A stretch of 50,795 bases of DNA from an uncultured Verrucomicrobiota bacterium (GTDB taxonomy: Bacteria > Verrucomicrobiota > Verrucomicrobiia > Limisphaerales > UBA9464): assembly GCA_903896505.1 (NCBI GenBank), contig CAITXU010000220.1, positions 1-50,795 on the forward strand. The letters are read 5' to 3'. The position numbers were made by a program, and so were the translations under genes. Below are positions 32,357 through 42,968 of this stretch, piece by piece. The notes under the pieces were generated by a model, which had not been told where the DNA came from, did no database searches, and saw only the letters and a list, made by a program, of their open reading frames with translations. Within the stretch, counting starts at the first letter, position 1, and each line of letters starts with the position of its first letter.

Positions 32357-35140
32357 ATGGATATTGAACTCGTCCTCTCTCCCCAGGGTTGCCTCCATGT
32401 CCCGGCCCCTTCAAAATCGAAGGACACGCCGGAGTCTCTGGTAATCCGGAATGTGACGCCATGGGTTGATGCCTTTTCCGAATCCTCGGCGGCGGGTTTG
32501 GTGGCTTTGGCACGATGCCCGGTTGGCGAATGGGCGGTTAATCCCGCCCTCCTGTTTTGGCGTGCCTTCACCTGGCGCTATCTCGAAGCACTGGCTCACT
32601 CGCCCGAGTCTCCCGAATCTGAAAATGTACCCAACGTCCCGGCACCCCAGGAGACATTTCCCGGGCTTGTGCTGCGCCTGCCGGCCATGCCCGGCGGCGA
32701 ATATGCCTCACCGGAGCTATTTGCCCGCTTGTGGGATGAACTTGGCGTGCATATAGGGGGACACATACGCGTAGGAGGAGGTCTCCGAAAGTGGCTCCAA
32801 ACGCAGTTTCCCGCGTTGTCCCTTTTAGGTAAGGTCACTTTTCACCTCGCGGAAAACAAACGAACCCCCGACAGGCCGTTTGCCTTCCTGGCGACTTATA
32901 CCCACCGGCTTTCGGAGCAGGAAAAGCCGGTCCATCTGCCCCTGGCGCGGGCTCTCCAGGAATATGCCGGTGCACAAAACCAAGCGGCACTCTGTTCCTT
33001 GCTGGAGCCGGTCCAGCGGGCAGGCGAAAAGAGTCCATGGGTCCGCGAATTACTTGATTCCCGTCGGGTGTTTCAGGCTCAGGCATGGACACCTTCCGAG
33101 GCTTACGGGTTTCTCCGTGAGGTCGGTGTCATCGAACAGTCCGGCATCATCACCCGCATCCCGGATTGGTGGAAGGGTGGACGCGGATTCCGTCCCACGG
33201 TTCGAGTCCGGGTGGGAGGCAGCCCCACGTCAGTGGTTGGCCTGGATACTCTCCTTGATTTCTCCATAGAAACTTCACTCGGCGACGAAACGTTGACCGC
33301 TGAGGAGTGGCGACGATTGATGTCCGCTGGCACCGGACTCGTCCAATTGCGGGGCAAGTGGGTGGAAGCCAATCCCGAAAAGCTTCAGTCCGTGCTGGAC
33401 CATTGGCGCTCGGTGCAACGTCAGGTTGGGAAGGAGGGTATTTCATTTTTGGATGGAATGCGCTTGATCTCAGGTCTACCTCACGGCGACCGCCTCAGCG
33501 TCGAGACTGAGGAAATTGGTGCCGCGGCCGATTGGTCGGAGGTCACCGCAGGTGGGTGGCTGAAGGAAGCCCTTCAGCGGCTAAATCATCCGGATCATCC
33601 GAATACGTCGTCAGCCGGGTGGGACCACCAACGGGACGGCCAATTACTGGCCTCCCTGCGTCCTTATCAGGTTACCGGTGCCGAATGGCTCTGGTTTTTG
33701 CAAAGCCTCGGACTGGGGGCGTGCCTGGCGGATGACATGGGATTGGGAAAAACCATCCAGGTGATCGCGCTGCTCTTGCGGTTAAAGCACGGTTCATACC
33801 CGGAAGACCACGCTGGCAACCGGCAGTCCCGAAGAACGCCCTCACTCCTCATCGTACCAGCATCCCTCTTGGGGAATTGGAAAAACGAACTGGCCCGGTT
33901 TGCTCCATCGCTGCAGGTGGGCATCGCCCATCCAGCTGAAAGTTCCAGCGACCTCTGGCGCACCGAGGCGGCCGCTTCCAGATTTGTGGAAGCCTTGGAC
34001 GTCCTGGTGACGACCTACGGCCAGACCCTTCGGCTGCCCTGGTTGAAGGCCTTCACTTGGGACCTGCTGGTGATCGATGAAGCGCAGGCCATCAAGAACC
34101 CGGGTGCCCGCCAGACACGTGCTGTCAAAGCCCTGCGTTCCCGCGCCCGAATTGCCCTTTCCGGAACGCCCGTCGAAAACCGCCTCGGCGACCTCTGGTC
34201 TCTCTACGATTTTCTAAACCCCGGCTTGCTCGGGACCGGCACCGATTTCTCGCGTCTGATCAAAGGCATCCAGAAATCGGCCTCGCCGGACTACAGTCCC
34301 CTGCGGCGCTTGGTTCGACCTTATCTTTTGCGTCGACTCAAGACGGATCGGAAGGTGATCTCAGATCTTCCCGACAAGACAGAGCTGACGACCTGGTGCA
34401 CGCTGACAAAACCACAGGCCGTCCTCTATCAGAAAAGTGTCCGCGAACTCGCGGAACGACTGGAAGAGTCGACGGACGGTATTCAGCGACGTGGGTTGGT
34501 CTTGTCGTACCTGATGCGATTCAAACAAATCTGCAATCATCCGACTCAATGGACCGGAATGGGAGGCTATCCCCCGGAAGAAAGCGGTAAGTTCCAACGC
34601 CTCTCCCAATTGGTCGAGGAAATGGCCTCCCGGCAAGACAAGGTGCTCGTCTTCACTCAATTCCGCGAACTCACCCTTCCGTTGGAGGCCTTTCTTCGCC
34701 CCCTTTTCGGCCGGCCCGGACTCACCTTGGACGGCGGTACACCGATCCCCCAGCGACAACAGCGAGTGGCCGATTTCCAACGCGATGGAGGACCGCCGTT
34801 TTTCGTGCTGTCACTCAAAGCCGGTGGCACGGGCTTGAATCTGACAGCCGCAGGCCACGTGGTGCATTTTGATCGCTGGTGGAATCCCGCGATTGAAAAC
34901 CAGGCTACGGATCGAGCCTTCCGAATCGGCCAGCGGAAAAACGTTCTCGTTCACAAGTTTGTCTGCCGGGGTACAGTCGAGGAACGGATCAACCGGATGC
35001 TGGAGGAGAAAAAACAACTGGCTGAAACCCTTCTTGGACCGGAGGGTGGCGCGGAGAAACTCCTCACTGAAATGTCGAACGACGAGCTCCTCAAATTTGT
35101 GGGCCTGGACTGGCAGTCGGCCAACGAAGAAAATGGCTGA
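32357..35140 (+). CDS. SNF2-family DEAD/DEAH helicase
   Basis: 927 aa. The N-terminal ~400 residues include a segment typical of the bacterial SNF2-associated domain (DUF3670-like: LDFSIETSLGDETLTAEEWR, LVQLRGKWVEANPEKLQSVL). The ATPase core starts at LRPYQVTGAEWL. Walker A is DDMGLGKT from about residue 459, the DEAQ box lies near 574, and motif III is ALSGTPVENRLGDLWSLYDF. The C-terminal lobe has KVLVFTQF, SLKAGGTGLNL and the arginine-finger motif QATDRAFRIGQ. Such proteins translocate on DNA and remodel protein-DNA complexes. The gene overlaps the SWIM-finger gene by 8 bp, a pairing I regard as recurrent in bacteria. The ATG at 32357 is the first in frame. Confidence 0.92.
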   Translation: MDIELVLSPQGCLHVPAPSKSKDTPESLVIRNVTPWVDAFSESSAAGLVALARCPVGEWAVNPALLFWRAFTWRYLEALAHSPESPESENVPNVPAPQETFPGLVLRLPAMPGGEYASPELFARLWDELGVHIGGHIRVGGGLRKWLQTQFPALSLLGKVTFHLAENKRTPDRPFAFLATYTHRLSEQEKPVHLPLARALQEYAGAQNQAALCSLLEPVQRAGEKSPWVRELLDSRRVFQAQAWTPSEAYGFLREVGVIEQSGIITRIPDWWKGGRGFRPTVRVRVGGSPTSVVGLDTLLDFSIETSLGDETLTAEEWRRLMSAGTGLVQLRGKWVEANPEKLQSVLDHWRSVQRQVGKEGISFLDGMRLISGLPHGDRLSVETEEIGAAADWSEVTAGGWLKEALQRLNHPDHPNTSSAGWDHQRDGQLLASLRPYQVTGAEWLWFLQSLGLGACLADDMGLGKTIQVIALLLRLKHGSYPEDHAGNRQSRRTPSLLIVPASLLGNWKNELARFAPSLQVGIAHPAESSSDLWRTEAAASRFVEALDVLVTTYGQTLRLPWLKAFTWDLLVIDEAQAIKNPGARQTRAVKALRSRARIALSGTPVENRLGDLWSLYDFLNPGLLGTGTDFSRLIKGIQKSASPDYSPLRRLVRPYLLRRLKTDRKVISDLPDKTELTTWCTLTKPQAVLYQKSVRELAERLEESTDGIQRRGLVLSYLMRFKQICNHPTQWTGMGGYPPEESGKFQRLSQLVEEMASRQDKVLVFTQFRELTLPLEAFLRPLFGRPGLTLDGGTPIPQRQQRVADFQRDGGPPFFVLSLKAGGTGLNLTAAGHVVHFDRWWNPAIENQATDRAFRIGQRKNVLVHKFVCRGTVEERINRMLEEKKQLAETLLGPEGGAEKLLTEMSNDELLKFVGLDWQSANEENG

Positions 35141-36110
35141 AGTTGTTCCAATCCGCTCGATCCAAGACCCTCCGCCCCTATCCAACATGGCCTGGTTTTC
35201 CTTCCGTCCCTATATTTCCGTTGCCCAACGTCGCCAAATGGCTGCCAAGACCGCAAAGAAAATGGCCAAACAGGGGCAGCACCTCTTTCCTGTTCAGCCT
35301 TCGGGGCGGGCCGTAGCCAAAAGTTTCTGGGGGCTGGCATGGTGCAAGAATCTTGAGGCCTATAGCGATTACGCCAATCGACTCCCCCGGGGACGGACCT
35401 ACCTGCGAAACGGATCGGTCATCGATCTCCAAGTGGGTCCGGGGCTCGTCACCGCCCTCGTCCAGGGCTCATCCCTATACAAAATTCGGATTCAGATCGA
35501 ACCGCTCCTGGCCCATCATTGGAAATCCTTCCGGTCCGAATGCACCGGCCAGATTTCCAGTCTCCTGGATTTATTGCAGGGAAAGCTCTCTAAGGGGGTC
35601 TTGGAGGCCATCACTCGACCAGTTGGGGGCCTCTTCCCCTCCATCAAACAAATTAAGCTTTCCTGCTCATGTCCAGACTCCGCCAGCCTCTGCAAACACC
35701 TGGCAGCGGTCATCTACGGAATTGGAACCCGGCTTGATGAGAAACCTGAACTTTTCTTCACGCTCCGTGCGGTGGACATGAAAGAACTGGTCTCCGCCGC
35801 CGCATCCACTGCGACCTCCTCCGCTTCCTCGACTGCCGGCAATACCGCGCTGGACGGCGAAGACCTTGGAGCGCTTTTTGGAATCGAACTGGAAACCGCA
35901 GCAGCCTCGACATCGGAAGAAAAGATTCCCTCCAAGTCTCCGCCTAAGGGCAGGGGAAAGACGTCGGTTGAACCTCGCCTACCCGCAGTAAAAAGGCGTA
36001 CGGCTTCGGACGTTTCCGCTAAAAAATCCGCAACTGCGGTTGCCCGAAAGCAACGCAAACCCTCGATAAGCAGGAAAAAGAAGCCGACCCCACCCCGGAG
36101 TCGGGACTAG
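35133..36110 (+). CDS. SWIM zinc-finger protein, partner of the SNF2 helicase
   Basis: 325 aa. The SWIM finger is CSCPDSASLCKHLAAVIYGI (Cys178, Cys180, Cys187, His189). It is preceded by FWGLAWCKNLEAYSDYANRL and a GRTYLRNGSVIDL segment usual for this family. The C-terminal ~100 residues are low-complexity, rich in Ala/Ser and then Lys/Arg (AVARKQRKPSISRKKKP), consistent with nucleic-acid contact. Start: ATG 35133 overlaps the helicase stop (ATGGCTGA); a second ATG at 35187 (MAWFSFRPYI) is also credible and gives a more conserved N-terminus. SWIM domains bind DNA or proteins; with the helicase it may form a DNA-processing complex, which is inferred from pairing only. Confidence 0.88.
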   Translation: MAEVVPIRSIQDPPPLSNMAWFSFRPYISVAQRRQMAAKTAKKMAKQGQHLFPVQPSGRAVAKSFWGLAWCKNLEAYSDYANRLPRGRTYLRNGSVIDLQVGPGLVTALVQGSSLYKIRIQIEPLLAHHWKSFRSECTGQISSLLDLLQGKLSKGVLEAITRPVGGLFPSIKQIKLSCSCPDSASLCKHLAAVIYGIGTRLDEKPELFFTLRAVDMKELVSAAASTATSSASSTAGNTALDGEDLGALFGIELETAAASTSEEKIPSKSPPKGRGKTSVEPRLPAVKRRTASDVSAKKSATAVARKQRKPSISRKKKPTPPRSRD

Positions 36111-36231
36111 ACCGACATGCCCGAGTGGGGCCATCTTCAATTTTGGGAGCTTTGCCTTTCGGCCCAATGTGGCGAACCACATGCCATCGTTGGCCTCCTG
36201 GCTTGGCTACTTAGGATTCATGCAGTTAATG

Positions 36232-38728
<2,497 letters not shown>

Positions 38729-38761
38729 CAAATCGACTAAGGGACAGGTCATTTCTTACTC
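38729..38761 (+). repeat. Direct repeat with GGGACAGGT core, copy 1
   Basis: AAATCGACTAAGGGACAGGT, then CATTTCTTACTC, about 32 bp, recurs exactly at 39278-39310. The two copies bracket the chimeric reverse-transcriptase/vapC remnant, about 550 bp apart. Confidence 0.8.
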
Positions 38762-38898
38762 GGCTTTGTTCTCCCGATGCCTGTCAACAGGGTGCGGATT
38801 GGGGTACTTCATCGCTCCACCTCTCTGGAAAATCAGCCCCGACGGGATGTCCGAGTTCCCGGAGGGCGCGTGGGTGTCTCGCCCGGCATCTGACTGGG

Positions 38899-39248
38899 CT
38901 AGCGACTCCAATCAATCTGTTCGAAATCCCTCCGCAGCTTTTCGGCTCGGGCGGAATTCACGGTCGCCAGGTACGAAATCCGGCCCAGCAAGTGAGCGCG
39001 AAAGTCCGGGTGCGCCCTTAGGTTTTGAGAGGCGGGCCCAAGGCGGACGCAGTTGTGAAGAATGGCTTTGAGGGCGTCCACTTCCTTTCGGGGTAGATGA
39101 ATACCCTCGTTGATGACCAGCCCGGCGGCACGTAGGGGGCAGGTGGCCCAACCTTGACTGCGATGAGTGGCAAACCACAGGGCGGCGGTCTCATGCTGAT
39201 TGTGAGAGGGCCACAACAGCGCAATCAAGAGATTGGTATCGAGCAGAT
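38899..39248 (-). pseudogene. Chimera: vapC 5' end joined to the 3' end of a reverse transcriptase gene
   Basis: The minus-strand frame starts with the vapC-encoded peptide LLDTNLLIALLWPSHNQHET and continues to WATCPL. It then turns into GLVINEGIHLPRKEVDALKA, ILHNCVRLGP and HPDFRAHLLGRISYLATVNS, followed by ARAEKLRRDFEQIDW. That tail matches the thumb-end of retron-type or related bacterial reverse transcriptases, which end with a GRI-Y/F-V-NP-A-KLR-F--I-W pattern. The palm with the YxDD catalytic motif is absent, and the vapC start codon is lost. So it is a non-functional fusion that records a former reverse transcriptase gene here. Confidence 0.7.
39133..39248. repeat. Exact 116-bp duplication of the vapC 5' region, copy 1
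   Basis: Identical base for base to 39663-39778, at an offset of 530 bp. It carries codons for the N-terminal ~38 residues of VapC without the first few. Identity at every position implies a very recent event. Confidence 0.9.
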
Positions 39249-39254
39249 GATGAC

Positions 39255-39303
39255 AAATGACCTGTCCCTTAGAGACTAAAATCGACTAAGGGACAGGTCA
39301 TTT
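39255..39303. repeat. 17-bp perfect inverted repeat with GGGACAGGT core
   Basis: AAATGACCTGTCCCTTA (39255-39271) and its exact inverse TAAGGGACAGGTCATTT (39287-39303) are separated by 15 bases, giving a strong hairpin. The right arm is part of the 32-bp direct repeat. Confidence 0.85.
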
Positions 39304-39347
39304 CTTACTCCATGGAACACCCTCCATCTCAATCCCGTGCTCAGATT

Positions 39348-39788
39348 TCAGCTGAGAATTTCCAGCGACTTTGCGTGCTCGGAGCCTGGTTCAACCAAGT
39401 TTCCGATCTGCCTGTCCAGTGTGGCCAAAATGCCGCCCCGATGGATGGCCAAGCCCAGCAGGTAGGCGTCCGTGACCTGCTGATGGCCCAGCAGTCTAAG
39501 ACCGGCGAACGAGACGGCATTCGGAACCGGGATATCCGTTGACCAGAAAAGGTGGTCCTGAGAAGCAATGTTCGCAGCCAAAACCTGGACTGCATCCCGG
39601 GGACGGACCGCATCGCGGGAAAACGCCGGATTTGAAACCACCCGGACGAAACCCGCCTGTGTTAGGGGGCAGGTGGCCCAACCTTGACTGCGATGAGTGG
39701 CAAACCACAGGGCGGCGGTCTCATGCTGATTGTGAGAGGGCCACAACAGCGCAATCAAGAGATTGGTATCGAGCAGATAACCCTTCAT
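39348..39788 (-). CDS. vapC: VapC-type PIN-domain ribonuclease toxin
   Basis: 146 aa. The PIN metal-binding acidic residues are Asp7 in MKGYLLDTNLLIALL, the Asp of VTDAYLLGLAI and the Asp of ATLDRQIGNL. VapC toxins cleave RNA, often tRNA or rRNA, and are held inactive by VapB. The ATG overlaps the vapB stop by 4 bp (ATGA), the usual arrangement. The gene appears intact, unlike its duplicated 5' fragment at 39133-39248. Repeats with the GGGACAGGT core lie on both sides. Confidence 0.88.
   Translation of the reverse strand: MKGYLLDTNLLIALLWPSHNQHETAALWFATHRSQGWATCPLTQAGFVRVVSNPAFSRDAVRPRDAVQVLAANIASQDHLFWSTDIPVPNAVSFAGLRLLGHQQVTDAYLLGLAIHRGGILATLDRQIGNLVEPGSEHAKSLEILS
39663..39778. repeat. Exact 116-bp duplication of the vapC 5' region, copy 2 (in the intact gene)
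   Basis: This is the parent copy, located inside the functional vapC. The identity to 39133-39248 begins at TAGGGGGCAGG and ends at GAGCAGAT. Confidence 0.9.
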
Positions 39789-40012
39789 ATGCCTTCGGCC
39801 TCAATACGCCGGACAAGGTCGGTCGAAACACTGGGCGAATCCAAAGGTAACCGAAAAACCACCAGTCCATCCTTCTCCTCGCAGGGAGTGGACGCGTTCA
39901 ATCCGCGGCGCAACAAATCAGAGGCGGCCCTTCCCATCGAAACCCCCCTGAGCTTTGCCTGCCGGGTGATACACTCGAACACATCATCGTCCAACGCCAA
40001 TGTCGTCCTCAT
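39785..40012 (-). CDS. vapB: VapB-type ribbon-helix-helix antitoxin
   Basis: 75 aa. The N-terminal MRTTLALDDDVFECITRQAK has the pattern of a ribbon-helix-helix DNA-binding fold (strand TTLAL, then helices; GVSMGRAASDLLRRGL). The C-terminal tail (GLVVFRLPLDSPSVSTDLVR) would wrap the toxin. It presumably neutralises VapC and represses the operon. The frame extends to 40063, but the ATG at 40012 gives the canonical start of the fold. Confidence 0.85.
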   Translation of the reverse strand: MRTTLALDDDVFECITRQAKLRGVSMGRAASDLLRRGLNASTPCEEKDGLVVFRLPLDSPSVSTDLVRRIEAEGI

Positions 40013-40082
40013 TACAGAATGATGCAAATCGACTTGAATGATGTCAATCAATGAAGGTGACATCAGATGGATTCAAGTTGGA

Positions 40083-40136
40083 CTACAAATGACCTGTCCC
40101 TTTGTAGGAATTGTCGCCAACAAAATACCTGTCCCT
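40083..40136. repeat. Three short copies of the (A)AAT-ACCTGTCCCT motif
   Basis: AAATGACCTGTCCCTTTGTA, AAATACCTGTCCCTCT and AAATACCTGTCCCTCTGTC follow one another upstream of vapB. They are the inverse of the GGGACAGGT core on the other side of vapBC, so the toxin-antitoxin locus is bracketed by this motif. Confidence 0.75.
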
Positions 40137-40199
40137 CTAAATACCTGTCCCTCTGTCTAATCAGGTGATTTCCAGCGTGCTGAACTGGAACTGGGGGCC

Positions 40200-40928
40200 C
40201 TACTGGGATGCCGGACGTGGCTTGAATGCCTTCGCCCGCTCCCGGGCTGTGGTGATTTCCGCTCGCGAGAGCTTGCTTTCGACCAATTTCGCCCGGGCGA
40301 TGGAATCGGTCTGTCCGTTGGCTTTGGCGACTTCCAGCCAAAACAGGGCCTCCACGCGGTCGGCGGGCACCCCGATTCCCAGGTCATAGCGTTGGCCCAG
40401 ATCGTATTCTGCGATGGGGTCACCCCCTTCAGCCGCAAGACGGTACCATTTGGAGGCCGCCACTTGGTCCGTTCGGAAATGCCGTCCCTGCTCGTAAAGG
40501 ATGGCGAGGTTGTATTGCCCGGCAACGCTTCCCTGATCCGCAGCTTCCCGGTAAAGGCGGGCCGCCTCCGCGAGGTCCTTGGGTACCCCCTGACCGGCTT
40601 CGTACAACTCGCCGAGACCCGCCTTGGCCTCGGCATTGCCCTGAGCCACGGCCGCCTTGTACCACTTGACCGCCAGGGGATAGTCGGTGGCCGTACCGTG
40701 TCCTTCAGCGAGGCATTTGCCCAATTGAGCCTGAGCGGAGGCTTCGCCGGCCTCGGCTCGTTTTTGAAGCGCAACAAGGTCCACAATCGGTGTCGGGGCA
40801 GGGGGCGGAGGAGGGCTCTCAGGAGAGCAGCCGACCATCGCCAGGGCAACCGTGAGCCACAGCCAGCCGAGTCTCGCACCGAATTCGCCCGGAATTCCCC
40901 TGCGCGCTCTATGGACAGTAGGATTCAC
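40200..40928 (-). CDS. Sel1-repeat lipoprotein
   Basis: 242 aa from a GTG start that follows the RNase G-type stop by one base; an ATG at 40964 in the same frame is possible but gives a 34-base overlap and an overlong n-region. A lipobox ends the signal (LTVALAMVGC, Cys34), followed by a proline-rich linker (SPESPPPPPAPTP). Four or five Sel1-type TPR-like repeats follow: AQLGKCLAEGHGTATDYPLA, KWYKAAVAQGNAEAKAGLGE, YEAGQGVPKDLAEAARLYRE, SKWYRLAAEGGDPIAEYDLG and DRVEALFWLEVAKANGQ. Sel1 proteins are protein-interaction scaffolds. As the last gene of the shape operon it may act in the envelope, which is inference. Confidence 0.82.
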   Translation of the reverse strand: MNPTVHRARRGIPGEFGARLGWLWLTVALAMVGCSPESPPPPPAPTPIVDLVALQKRAEAGEASAQAQLGKCLAEGHGTATDYPLAVKWYKAAVAQGNAEAKAGLGELYEAGQGVPKDLAEAARLYREAADQGSVAGQYNLAILYEQGRHFRTDQVAASKWYRLAAEGGDPIAEYDLGQRYDLGIGVPADRVEALFWLEVAKANGQTDSIARAKLVESKLSRAEITTARERAKAFKPRPASQ

Positions 40929-40929
40929 T

Positions 40930-42951
40930 TCAGTGGGTATGGGTGCTTTGAGCCAATTCTGCATTGGTCATGGCATCCACAATCTTCCATTGCTCTGGAT
41001 GAAAGGCGATTTCGGGACGGAAGGTCAGGCGGACAAAGAACTTCTTTTCCAACTCGATGAGCAGCTTTTCGTCTTCGGTTCTCAACCGGTCCAACACGGT
41101 GGGATGGCAGTGCACCCGGAGTTGGAAATCGCTTTCATCGCGCGGACGGGCCTTCATCAGGCTGGTCATCTTCCGTTGAATTTCAACGCTCATGCTCTCC
41201 GGGCTCTTGACGAAGCCTCGACCGCGGCAGTTGGGACAGTCCCCAAACATGGCGGCGGCAACGGATTCGGTATGCCGCTGACGGGTCATTTCCATCAGAC
41301 CCAGTTGCGATAGCGGAAGCACGTGGGTCTTGGCCTTGTCGCGGCGCAGGTTCTGCTTCATGCGCTGATAAACGGCCTTTTGATCCTTCGGTTGCTTCAT
41401 GTCAATGAAGTCGAGGACAATGATGCCACCGATGTTGCGCAACCGAAGTTGCCGCCCGATTTCATCCGCCGCCTCCAGGTTCACCTTGAGTAGGTTTTGG
41501 TCATGGTCCTTGCTGCCTTTGTGCCGACCCGTATTGACGTCGATGGCCACCAACGCCTCGGTTTCATCGATAATCAGGTAGCCTCCGCTTCGGAGGGTCA
41601 CCTGACGGCCAAAGGCGGCTTCCAATTGGCGGGTGATGTTGAAGCGATCAAAAATGGTCTGGGCTTCGTTGTAAAAGACGACCTTGCTGGCGGACCGTTT
41701 GCTGATGCGCCCAATCAATTCACGAATACGCTCATACTGTCGGTTGTCATCGACAACAATGCGGCTGACATCTTCGGTCAGGAAGTCGCGAACCGTCCGT
41801 CCCACAAGGTCCGGTTCCTGGTAAATACAGGCGGGGGCCGGCTGGCTCTTGACCTTGTCCTGCACCCCTTTCCATTCCTCCAGGAGCATCGCCAGATCGC
41901 GAATGAAATAGCGCTTGAGCTTCCCTTCGCCCGCAGTTCTAACAATCACCCCCATCCCCTCGGGGATGCTCAATTCCCGGACGATTTTCTTCAGCCGTTG
42001 GCGTTCCTCGACATTTTCAATTTTTCGGCTGATGCCCGATTGATCGGAGGTCGGCAAGAGGACGAGGTAGCGACCCGGGAGGGAAATGTTGGTTGTGACC
42101 CGGGGACCCTTGGTGCCGATGGGGCCTTTGGTGACTTGAACGATGATTTCGCTGCCCACCGGATAGAGACGGGGAACGTCGCGCTGGGTTATTTTTGGCC
42201 GATCTTTCCTTTTGGGCTTGTCGGAGTCGCGCTCCACCAGCTCCACGCTTGAATCGAACGAATTGGGAATGATATCCCAATAGTGTAGGAAGGAGTTCTT
42301 TTCGAACCCGATGTCGACGAAGGCCGCCTTCAGTCCGTCCTCAAGGTTTTTCACCTTCCCCTTGTAAATGCTTCCCACCAACCGTTCCGTGTTGGTGCGC
42401 TCGACCGTGAAATCCTCAAGCTTGCTGTCTTCCAGCACGGCCACGCGGGTCTCCAGAGGCTCGGAGTTAATGATGACCTCCACCAAACGCTTGGGTTCGG
42501 AGCGGATGATCTTCTTGACCTTCCTGACCACCTGTTTGACGGCCGCCCGCGCCTTTTCCAGCATGGTTCTGGGCTGGGAACTCGGTTTTCCCGCGGATTC
42601 TTTGGTGGTCTCACCTGAGGATTCATCGTCCTCGTCCTCATCGACATCGTTGTCGGTCCCGGACTCGGGATCGGATGATCCAGTGGAACCTGGAATTCGG
42701 AAACTTTGGTCGCGTCCCCGGCGGGTCGGTGCTTCGCGGACCTCTCGCTCATCGGGCTGCAGTCCTGCTGCCAGGTTTTCGGACCTGTCGATTTCGGCTT
42801 CGTGGCTCCGGCGATCGAATACGGCGTCCTCCGGCGGTGCTTCATCGATGGTGGCTTTACGCGCAGCGGCTGCAGCCTTGGGATTCCCCAGACCACGGGT
42901 AGGCTTGAACCGCATGGGGCCTTTGTTTTTTCTGAACGAATGTTGACTCAT
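40930..42951 (-). CDS. rng: Ribonuclease E/G family endoribonuclease
   Basis: 673 aa. The N-terminal ~150 residues are basic and acidic low-complexity. The core follows: S1 RNA-binding segment (LVGSIYKGKVKNLEDGLKAA, FVDIGFEKNSFLHYWDI), DNase I-like catalytic part with VAIDVNTGRH and GGIIVLDFIDMKQP (metal-binding Asp residues), and the zinc-link motif CPNCRGRG that holds the dimer. No long RNase E-type C-terminal scaffold is present, so it is closer to RNase G in layout despite its N-terminal extension. It processes rRNA and mRNA. The start at 42951 (MSQHSFRKNKG) is 17 bp after rodA; the frame reads back to 43029 inside rodA. Confidence 0.92.
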   Translation of the reverse strand: MSQHSFRKNKGPMRFKPTRGLGNPKAAAAARKATIDEAPPEDAVFDRRSHEAEIDRSENLAAGLQPDEREVREAPTRRGRDQSFRIPGSTGSSDPESGTDNDVDEDEDDESSGETTKESAGKPSSQPRTMLEKARAAVKQVVRKVKKIIRSEPKRLVEVIINSEPLETRVAVLEDSKLEDFTVERTNTERLVGSIYKGKVKNLEDGLKAAFVDIGFEKNSFLHYWDIIPNSFDSSVELVERDSDKPKRKDRPKITQRDVPRLYPVGSEIIVQVTKGPIGTKGPRVTTNISLPGRYLVLLPTSDQSGISRKIENVEERQRLKKIVRELSIPEGMGVIVRTAGEGKLKRYFIRDLAMLLEEWKGVQDKVKSQPAPACIYQEPDLVGRTVRDFLTEDVSRIVVDDNRQYERIRELIGRISKRSASKVVFYNEAQTIFDRFNITRQLEAAFGRQVTLRSGGYLIIDETEALVAIDVNTGRHKGSKDHDQNLLKVNLEAADEIGRQLRLRNIGGIIVLDFIDMKQPKDQKAVYQRMKQNLRRDKAKTHVLPLSQLGLMEMTRQRHTESVAAAMFGDCPNCRGRGFVKSPESMSVEIQRKMTSLMKARPRDESDFQLRVHCHPTVLDRLRTEDEKLLIELEKKFFVRLTFRPEIAFHPEQWKIVDAMTNAELAQSTHTH

Positions 42952-42968
42952 GGATGCCAGGCAGGGCG

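Noticed and set aside
38899..39248. Functional retron or diversity-generating retroelement
   Set aside because: Only the C-terminal tail of the reverse transcriptase remains; the YxDD palm, an msr/msd region and template repeats are absent.
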